Shown piece after piece: positions 1-5,078 of a stretch of DNA of 5,078 nucleotides. The notes beneath the pieces are model-generated. The model was not told the origin of the DNA, did no database searches, and worked only from the letters and a program-made list of their open reading frames with translations. Position numbers and translations under genes: made by a program. Positions within the stretch are counted from its first letter, which is position 1. The number at the start of each line of letters is the position of its first letter. Source of the stretch: an uncultured Prevotellaceae bacterium (lineage in GTDB: Bacteria > Bacteroidota > Bacteroidia > Bacteroidales > Bacteroidaceae); the NCBI GenBank assembly GCA_947306845.1, contig CAMZHP010000249.1:1-5078 (forward strand), written 5' to 3'.

Positions 1-98
1 AAATTGACGAGAAGATTTCTGAAATCAAGATGCTCTGCATCGCCATCATTCTATTTCTCAACGGACTGCAAGCATTGTTTTTCTTTATGCTGAAGTAA
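1..98 (+). CDS. 3' end of an unrecognised gene with a hydrophobic C-terminal segment
   Basis: An open frame runs in from the left edge (codon phase starting at base 3) and stops at TAA 96-98. The last 31 residues are visible. They begin with a charged stretch (IDEKISEIK) and continue into a hydrophobic run of about 20 residues (MLCIAIILFLNG...ALFFFML) ending in Lys, which looks like a C-terminal membrane helix. A hairpin terminator begins 19 bases after the stop, which supports a real gene end. The family cannot be recognised from this fragment, so no function is proposed. The terminator and the separate promoter at 300-331 suggest it is not co-transcribed with the downstream regulator. Confidence 0.6.
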   Translation, partial: IDEKISEIKMLCIAIILFLNGLQALFFFMLK

Positions 99-116
99 AA
101 TTGGCCATGCTTTTAT

Positions 117-163
117 AAAAGTGCAGGATTCTCTTTGTAACAACAAAGCATTTTGCACTTTTT
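117..163 (+). terminator. Probable intrinsic terminator of the upstream gene
   Basis: The outer arms AAAAGTGCA (117-125) and TGCACTTTT (154-162) pair perfectly over 9 bp. An inner stem, CTTTGT (133-138) with ACAAAG (143-148), has a 4-nt AACA loop. The structure ends in a run of five T (159-163). It lies 19 bases after the upstream stop codon. The A-run on the 5' side could let it also work on the - strand, but no - strand gene is seen facing it. Confidence 0.65.
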
Positions 164-299
164 ATGAATTATAGGGGGATTCTTTTCCATGAATTGTAGT
201 ATGAAATACATTGCGTAATGTCAAGTTTTTAAACTTTCATCTTTTTGTCAATTCATCAATAGGATTCATATATTACCCAAAATAAAAAACAACCAAGAG
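164..299. promoter_or_regulatory. AT-rich intergenic region with short inverted repeats
   Basis: No gene is supported here. The region holds several small symmetric elements: ATGAATTG (189-196) mirrored by CAATTCAT (249-256); ACATT-GCGT-AATGT (208-221); and AAGTTT-TT-AAACTT (223-236). ATGAATT also occurs at 164-170. The position just upstream of the promoter would suit regulator binding, possibly autoregulation, but repeats this short in AT-rich DNA can arise by chance. No known operator is recognised. Confidence 0.25.
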
Positions 300-331
300 T
301 TTCCTCATCTCGGAAAATCTTTGTACTTTTG
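300..331 (+). promoter_or_regulatory. Bacteroidetes-type promoter for the HTCS gene
   Basis: TACTTTTG at 324-331 matches the Bacteroidetes -7 consensus TAnnTTTG exactly. A near-consensus -33 element, TTTC (consensus TTTG), lies at 300-303, 20 bp upstream, which is within the usual spacing. Transcription would begin near 336, leaving a leader of about 105 nt before the ATG at 442. The assignment rests on pattern match and position only. Confidence 0.6.
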
Positions 332-388
332 CTGAGAAAACAAATCGAAACAAACGAGTAAAAAGGCAATACAAGCAAAAAACTAAAA

Positions 389-445
389 ATGACGGAGGTA
401 TTTCTACAAAATTGTCTCTGCCATCATCAAAAGCAAAACCTATGA
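389..445 (+). CDS. Possible 18-codon upstream ORF in the HTCS leader
   Basis: ATG at 389-391 opens an 18-codon frame (MTEVFLQNCLCHHQKQNL) that stops at TGA 443-445. The stop overlaps the HTCS start codon in the arrangement ATGA, typical of translational coupling. It lies wholly within the predicted leader, in a different frame from the HTCS. No ribosome-binding site is evident ahead of it apart from A-rich sequence, which can suffice in Bacteroidetes. The peptide matches no leader peptide I know. It may be accidental. Confidence 0.2.
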   Translation: MTEVFLQNCLCHHQKQNL

Positions 446-3400
446 AAAGATATATCCTTTTGTTGTTACTTGTTATCAATGCATGTGTGATGGGGAATGC
501 ACAACCTTATTGCACAGTTAAGACTTTCAACCTAAGAGATGGATTGGTGTCGAATACGATAACAGGTATCACTCAGACCCCAGACCAACTCATGTGGATA
601 TCCACGTGGAACGGGCTTTGTGAGTATGATGGCTATCGGTTTCAAAACCTGCGCGACAATACGGATATTCATCGAGTATTGACCACCAACAGGTTGCTTA
701 ATATTCAACCCAGTCAGACAGGCAACCTCTGGTGTGTCACATACGATCAGAAAGTTTTTCTTTTCGACCGAAAAAGAAGCGAGTATATTGACATAGGCCG
801 GAAGATTAATGAAAGATTCAATTTGAATTTGAGCTCCTCCCGATCATTTCCAATGAGCAATGGCTATACATGGTTGATTAATGATGTCTCAGGCGGTCCC
901 GCTTTTTGTATCAGAGACAGTGCCTATGAGGACTCTAAATCCATCAAGGTTTATACAGGCAAGAAGGGAGAACAAATCAGGTGGGTGGAAGAGGATGACA
1001 AACATCGTCAGTGGATTTTCAGCAACATCCGTATCATGACTTCCGACAGCACATATGTGATCAATTATCCTTACGACATGATAAAGCAAGTGGGGAATCT
1101 TGTCTTCTTTGCTACATACGACGGAAAAATAGGTATTTTGTCGGAGAAAAACGCCTCTGTCTTACCCATTCAAATACCCAGCCAGGTGAAAAGCATCAAG
1201 CAGTTGGGCATTATCGGACAGACCATGTTGGCTGCAGCCACCAATGCGGGTATTTTTGTTTACAACACAGAGAACCACAAAAGCAAACTCATTCCTTTGT
1301 ATGGCACCTCGTCTTATGACGTAAATGTCATCCAAATGCTGTCCGACGAAATTGGACGCCTTTGGGTAATGACCGACAACGATGATGTCATATTGGTTGA
1401 TGTCAAGGAAGGAGTATCCAAGAAAATGGAGTGTGGACCAACAGCTGTTTTGAAACAGACAAACAGGAGTTTTATCTATGAAGACAAGCATCACACTATT
1501 TGGGTAGCGACATCCCGCGGATTTAGTGGTTATTATGATGAAGAGAAACATATATTTGTCAGTACCCCCATCAGAACTACTGTCTTCCAACCAATTATTG
1601 AAAATTACTACATTGACCGGCAGGGTAACATGTGGTATTTCGGTGATCATAACTTGGCGATGGTCAATTTCCGCTTCAATCATTTGCACCACATTACAGG
1701 TATTCAAGAAGTACGCAGTGTGATGTACGACCATGATGGTGATTTGTGGGTTGGCAACTTGCTTGGTGATATCATGATTTATGATCCCGAAGGAAACCTT
1801 AAGGGTTATTTCGGACCAGACGGCCAACTGCATCAGCAGCCGGTGAGATTCTCCACACATATATACAGTTTGTCGGAAGACACCAGCCATCGAGTGTGGA
1901 TCGGTACAAAAGGCGACGGGCTCTATTGTGTTGAGGATGGGCATCATGTGCTCCACTATTCTCATAATGGTGACCCATATTCATTACCCAGTGACCAGAT
2001 TTATGATGTTCATGAAGATTATCAACACCGCATCTGGGTTGGAACCTTTGAAAAAGGAGTATGCCTCATGCAGGATGGCAGATTCTTACATGGTGGCAAT
2101 GAACTCAAAAACTATCCCATCAGCGATTTCCATAAGGTGAGACGCATCACAGAGACAAAAGACAGCGTCATCATCGTGTCTGCATCAAATGGGCTTATCA
2201 CATTTTCAGAGAAGTTTGACCAACCTTCCGATATCATCTTTTATGCACAGAAATACAAGCAGGGCGACAGCCACTCGCTGATGACCAGCGACGTGATGCA
2301 GACTTGTGTATACGACAGTATCATTTATGTGGCTACTGTAGGTGGCGGCGTGCAGACCATAGACAATTTTGGTTTGCTCAAAGACCAATTAAAGTTCAAG
2401 CACCAATCTGTGATTTCCAACTTTGGTACCGTTCTGAACATATTGGAAGACAACAACAAGAATCTATGGATAGGTTGTGAGAACAGTGTCAACATGTATG
2501 ATCCTGTAAGCAAACAATATTGGCGATACGGGCCAAGCCTTTTAGGAGAGAATACGGAACTGACAGAGGCCGAGGCTGCACTTGATCCCCTAACAGGGAA
2601 AATCACTGTGGCAACCAGTGACGGATTTATCAGCTTTCAACCCGACAGGTTAAAAGAGAATGCCTTTATTCCGCCATTGGCTTTCGTTGGAGTGCTTTTC
2701 CATGGCGACACAAAGATGAGCCAGATGCCTCCTAACTACTATCTTGATGTTCCTTCTGACCGCCGCAATCTAACCCTTTATTTTGCAGCTCTGGATTATC
2801 AGGACAATTATATGATCCATTATAGTTACAAACTGGAGGGAGTGGACAAGGATTGGAACCCAATCGGAACAGAGCACAGTATCTCGTTCAATCATCTGCC
2901 GCATGGGCATCATCAATTATTTGTTCGCTCTACCAACAGTTACGGGAAATGGGTAGACAACACGCAAATTCTACATATTTATGTCCATCCTACTTTCTGG
3001 GAGACATGGTGGGCAAAATTGCTTTATGCCCTCCTTTTCATCCTTGTTTTAGGTGTGGCAGTGTGGATATATAAGCTACGGACGGTCAACTCGATGGAGC
3101 GGCGGCTCAATGAGATGAAAACACGGTTCTTCACGGATGTAAGCCATAAGCTTCGCACCCCTCTCACATTGATAGGAGGCCCTGTCACACAGGTTTTGTC
3201 GACAGAGAAACTGGGAGATAGCGCCCGCATGCATCTTGAGATGGTCAGACGCAATGCACAGCGTATGCTCGACCTCGTCAACAAGATGCTGGCATACAGC
3301 AAAGAGCACAATATGTATATCAGTGATGAGAATGCGGCCATGCAGGACACGAATGCTGTGTTGGCAGCAAAGGACAATCACGACACAGAAGCCAGCACAT

Positions 3401-4257
3401 CCGAAAACTTGACGTCTGAAGAAGGCAAAACCAGGTTGCTGATTGTGGAGGACAACGGTGACCTAAGGAAATTCCTTGTCAGCATCCTTGAAAATGACTA
3501 TACTGTATCCCAAGCCACCAATGGCCGTGAGGGATTGGAAAAAGCGAAGACGGAGTCGCCCGATTTCATTCTCACAGATGTAATGATGCCAGAGATGGAT
3601 GGATTGCAAATGGTGCATCTGATCAAGGCCGACCCCAACATATCTCATATTCCCATTGTCATCCTCTCGGCAAAAGCATCCATGGATGACCGCATTGAAG
3701 GACTCAAGGCAGGGGTGAATGACTATATCACAAAGCCATTTTCTGCCACCTATCTCAAGCAGCGCATGGAGAATATCATCGCCAACCAACGGCTGCTTCA
3801 GAATAACTATTTGGAAAACATCAGGATTGACACCATGCCAGAGAGTCAACGTCAATCAGAAGAATCCAACGAGGACAAACGAGTTGTCAAACTCAAATCT
3901 GTCAATATTGTTGATTCCGACAAACTCATGATGGAAAAACTGGTTGCATTTATCGAGGATAATCTGTCAAATCCTAATTTGGTGGTCGAGGATTTGGCCA
4001 AGGCTGTATGTCTTGGACGCACGGCGTTTTTCAACAAAGTAAAAAGCCTTGTAGGCATGAGTCCGGTTGAGTTTCTTAGGCATATCCGCATACGGCATGC
4101 CGAAGAGTTGGTTGCCAAATCTAACGAGCCATTCTCACAGATTGCATATATGGTCGGATTCAGCGACTCACGTTATTTTGGCAAATGCTTCAAGAAACAG
4201 ACTGGACTCACACCTTCTGAATACCGAGAGCATCGGAATGCGACGGAGCAGATGTAG
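442..4257 (+). CDS. Hybrid two-component system (HTCS)-like sensor/regulator lacking the HATPase_c domain
   Basis: The 1271-residue protein follows the HTCS plan. Residues 1-20 are a signal peptide (MKRYILLLLLV..., GNA before Q21). About 27-750 form a Reg_prop beta-propeller with blade motifs such as MWISTWNGL (W52), IWVATSRGF (W354), LWVGNLLGD (W436), VWIGTKGDGL (W486), IWVGTFEKGV (W532) and LWIGCENSV (W676). A Y_Y_Y domain spans about 765-848, and one membrane helix about 857-877. HisKA follows (883-953, H902 in SHKLRTPLT), then REC (998-1112: E1003, D1004, phospho-acceptor D1046, S1076, K1098) and an AraC-type double helix-turn-helix (about 1168-1265). The family normally senses glycan fragments in the periplasm and activates polysaccharide-utilisation genes. 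Unusually, only 44 residues join HisKA to REC, so no ATP-binding domain is present, and Lys903 replaces the usual Glu. ATG 442 is preferred because it directly starts the signal peptide. An in-frame TTG at 412, 13 nt after GGAGG (394-398), would add ten residues. Confidence 0.93.
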   Translation: MKRYILLLLLVINACVMGNAQPYCTVKTFNLRDGLVSNTITGITQTPDQLMWISTWNGLCEYDGYRFQNLRDNTDIHRVLTTNRLLNIQPSQTGNLWCVTYDQKVFLFDRKRSEYIDIGRKINERFNLNLSSSRSFPMSNGYTWLINDVSGGPAFCIRDSAYEDSKSIKVYTGKKGEQIRWVEEDDKHRQWIFSNIRIMTSDSTYVINYPYDMIKQVGNLVFFATYDGKIGILSEKNASVLPIQIPSQVKSIKQLGIIGQTMLAAATNAGIFVYNTENHKSKLIPLYGTSSYDVNVIQMLSDEIGRLWVMTDNDDVILVDVKEGVSKKMECGPTAVLKQTNRSFIYEDKHHTIWVATSRGFSGYYDEEKHIFVSTPIRTTVFQPIIENYYIDRQGNMWYFGDHNLAMVNFRFNHLHHITGIQEVRSVMYDHDGDLWVGNLLGDIMIYDPEGNLKGYFGPDGQLHQQPVRFSTHIYSLSEDTSHRVWIGTKGDGLYCVEDGHHVLHYSHNGDPYSLPSDQIYDVHEDYQHRIWVGTFEKGVCLMQDGRFLHGGNELKNYPISDFHKVRRITETKDSVIIVSASNGLITFSEKFDQPSDIIFYAQKYKQGDSHSLMTSDVMQTCVYDSIIYVATVGGGVQTIDNFGLLKDQLKFKHQSVISNFGTVLNILEDNNKNLWIGCENSVNMYDPVSKQYWRYGPSLLGENTELTEAEAALDPLTGKITVATSDGFISFQPDRLKENAFIPPLAFVGVLFHGDTKMSQMPPNYYLDVPSDRRNLTLYFAALDYQDNYMIHYSYKLEGVDKDWNPIGTEHSISFNHLPHGHHQLFVRSTNSYGKWVDNTQILHIYVHPTFWETWWAKLLYALLFILVLGVAVWIYKLRTVNSMERRLNEMKTRFFTDVSHKLRTPLTLIGGPVTQVLSTEKLGDSARMHLEMVRRNAQRMLDLVNKMLAYSKEHNMYISDENAAMQDTNAVLAAKDNHDTEASTSENLTSEEGKTRLLIVEDNGDLRKFLVSILENDYTVSQATNGREGLEKAKTESPDFILTDVMMPEMDGLQMVHLIKADPNISHIPIVILSAKASMDDRIEGLKAGVNDYITKPFSATYLKQRMENIIANQRLLQNNYLENIRIDTMPESQRQSEESNEDKRVVKLKSVNIVDSDKLMMEKLVAFIEDNLSNPNLVVEDLAKAVCLGRTAFFNKVKSLVGMSPVEFLRHIRIRHAEELVAKSNEPFSQIAYMVGFSDSRYFGKCFKKQTGLTPSEYREHRNATEQM

Positions 4258-4268
4258 GGAATCCTACA
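4253..4268 (+). repeat. Small inverted repeat spanning the HTCS stop codon
   Basis: TGTAGG (4253-4258) and CCTACA (4263-4268) form a 6-bp stem with a 4-nt GAAT loop, and the TAG stop lies in the left arm. There is no T-run, so it is not a terminator by itself. It may be incidental. Confidence 0.25.
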
Positions 4269-4302
4269 GCTGGACACCATGAGAAATTGAAACAAGCAAC
4301 GT

Positions 4303-4335
4303 AAAAAGGCGGGAGGTCGACGACCTCCCGCCTTT
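4303..4335. terminator. Strong bidirectional terminator between convergent genes
   Basis: AAAGGCGGGAGGTCG (4305-4319) is perfectly mirrored by CGACCTCCCGCCTTT (4321-4335) around A4320. This gives 15-base GC-rich arms and, as RNA, a stem of about 14 bp with a 3-nt loop. On the + strand it is followed by three T. On the - strand the run is five T (complement of 4303-4307), so it fits termination of the right-hand gene best. It begins 46 bases after the HTCS stop and ends 20 bases from the stop of the convergent gene, so it probably serves both. Confidence 0.88.
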
Positions 4336-4355
4336 GGGTTCACCTATCCTTAAGG

Positions 4356-5078
4356 TTATTTCACTACTTGTTTCTGTCCGTTCACAATGTATATTCCTTG
4401 TGGCAGTTTCTGTGTGGTGTTGCCCACAAATTGGCCTTGCAAGTTGTAGACTCCCATATTGCGGCTAGCAGCAACAATTTCGCTGATTCCCTCAGAATTG
4501 CCTTTGATGATGCTGATTTTGTAGATGTTGCCCACCCAGTTGCCAGCAGCAGTTTCACCATAGAGCAGCAGTTTGATACGTCCCTCTGGCAAGTTCATGT
4601 TGGCCACAACATCCTGATGGTCACTCCAACCACCGGTATTGGGTACGTCGATAACTTGATTGTAATACTCATTGGCGTCATCGTCGCTTGTGGCAGTGAT
4701 ACGGATTTGGCCGCCATCAGCAGGATTGGCCATCTCAATGCTCATTTCATAGTTATCGGCAGCAGTCACGTTGACGTAGTAAAGCACACTTCCGCCTTGA
4801 TAGCCGTAGCCGATATTGCCGGCACCTTCCAAACGCCAACTTGTGAATGTACCTGAAGCCAGGTCAAACGGATTTTCCTCAGTTGTAGGAATTTCTATCC
4901 ATTTAATCATTGAACTGTTGGCAAGGTTAGCAATAGCTGTCTCCAGATTTTGGTATGCCTTTGCACGGTCGCCAACTTTGTCGGAAGACAATGCCTCTGT
5001 AGCAGCGTCGATAGCTTTCAGCACTTTGTTAACCTGAGTTTGGTCGTATGTGGGATATGGATATTGCTTTTGGAAATA
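4356..5078 (-). CDS. C-terminal part of a secreted protein with a CBM6-like domain and sorting-type tail (5' end outside window)
   Basis: The frame is open to the right edge with no stop, so the start lies beyond the window; the GTG at 5024-5022 is only an internal Val codon. The last 240 residues are visible. Visible residues 1-14 are Tyr/Pro/Gln-rich. About 15-58 form an Ala-rich, probably helical segment (VNKVLKAIDAATEAL...). About 74-192 resemble a CBM6-like beta-sandwich: an SWRLEG edge, YYVNVTAADNYEMSIEMAN, a GGW turn (W151), and a closing NWVGNIYKISI (W181, N184) where CBM6 proteins often carry ligand-binding residues. The final 33 residues (MGVYNLQGQFV...LPQGIYIVNGQK) resemble the C-terminal sorting or anchoring tails of Bacteroidetes secreted proteins, including type IX secretion cargo. 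Together these suggest an exported carbohydrate-binding protein, probably a glycan-degrading enzyme whose catalytic domain lies upstream. The enzyme class cannot be told from this part. It is convergent with the HTCS gene and may belong to the locus that regulator controls (inference). Confidence 0.82.
   Translation of the reverse strand, partial: YFQKQYPYPTYDQTQVNKVLKAIDAATEALSSDKVGDRAKAYQNLETAIANLANSSMIKWIEIPTTEENPFDLASGTFTSWRLEGAGNIGYGYQGGSVLYYVNVTAADNYEMSIEMANPADGGQIRITATSDDDANEYYNQVIDVPNTGGWSDHQDVVANMNLPEGRIKLLLYGETAAGNWVGNIYKISIIKGNSEGISEIVAASRNMGVYNLQGQFVGNTTQKLPQGIYIVNGQKQVVK

Noticed and set aside
273..479. 68-codon - strand frame across the HTCS promoter and start
   Set aside because: It overlaps the promoter, leader and signal-peptide coding region, and its hydrophobic content reflects the AT-rich sequence. 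No family match or upstream signal is seen.
1162..1965. 267-codon open frame on the - strand inside the HTCS gene
   Set aside because: It lies antisense to the well-supported propeller region, shows no recognisable domain, and the + strand frame carries clear repeated Reg_prop motifs across the same bases.
3301..3432. Possibility that the HATPase_c domain was lost from view by a frameshift
   Set aside because: Only 132 bases separate HisKA from REC, too few to encode the domain in any frame, and the frame is continuous on both sides.
4368..4856. 162-codon open frame on the + strand opposite the CBM6-like gene
   Set aside because: It is antisense to a frame with convincing beta-sandwich and C-terminal tail motifs, and has no recognisable features of its own.
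5022..5024. GTG as the start of the right-hand gene
   Set aside because: The frame continues upstream without a stop to the window edge, and a start here would leave the protein with no signal peptide despite its exported-type C-terminus.

Overview
The window looks like a Bacteroidales chromosome, most likely Prevotella or a close relative (inference). Three things point there: a hybrid two-component system (HTCS) one-protein sensor/regulator, a Bacteroidetes-type promoter (-7 box TACTTTTG), and a neighbouring secreted protein ending in a Prevotella-style 'YNLQGQ...GIYIVNG' tail. I saw no RNA gene, mobile element, CRISPR array or origin.

Layout: positions 1-98 are the 3' end of an unrecognised + strand gene encoding a membrane-anchored C-terminus. 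A hairpin terminator follows at 117-163. The rest of the roughly 340-bp gap up to 441 is AT-rich and holds short inverted repeats, a good Bacteroidetes promoter (300-331) and a leader of about 105 nt. The leader contains a possible 18-codon upstream ORF that overlaps the main start codon as ATGA. The + strand gene at 442-4257 encodes a 1271-residue HTCS-like protein: signal peptide, multi-blade Reg_prop beta-propeller sensor, Y_Y_Y domain, one membrane helix, HisKA, receiver (REC) and AraC-type DNA-binding domain. A strong perfect hairpin at 4303-4335 separates it from a convergent - strand gene (4356-5078, cut by the window edge). That gene encodes the C-terminal 240 residues of a secreted protein with a CBM6-like beta-sandwich and a sorting-type tail.

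The main point of interest is the HTCS. Only about 44 hydrophilic residues separate HisKA from REC, so the ATP-binding HATPase_c domain is absent in one intact reading frame. The H-box also reads SHKLRTPLT, with Lys where the family normally has Glu after the phospho-accepting His. The His, the full REC phosphorylation site and the DNA-binding domain all remain. The protein therefore looks unable to phosphorylate itself; it may take phosphate from another kinase or signal without phosphorylation.

How the genes may work together (inference): HTCS proteins usually sense glycan fragments in the periplasm and activate nearby polysaccharide-utilisation genes. The adjacent secreted CBM-bearing protein is a reasonable candidate member of the regulated glycan-degradation locus.
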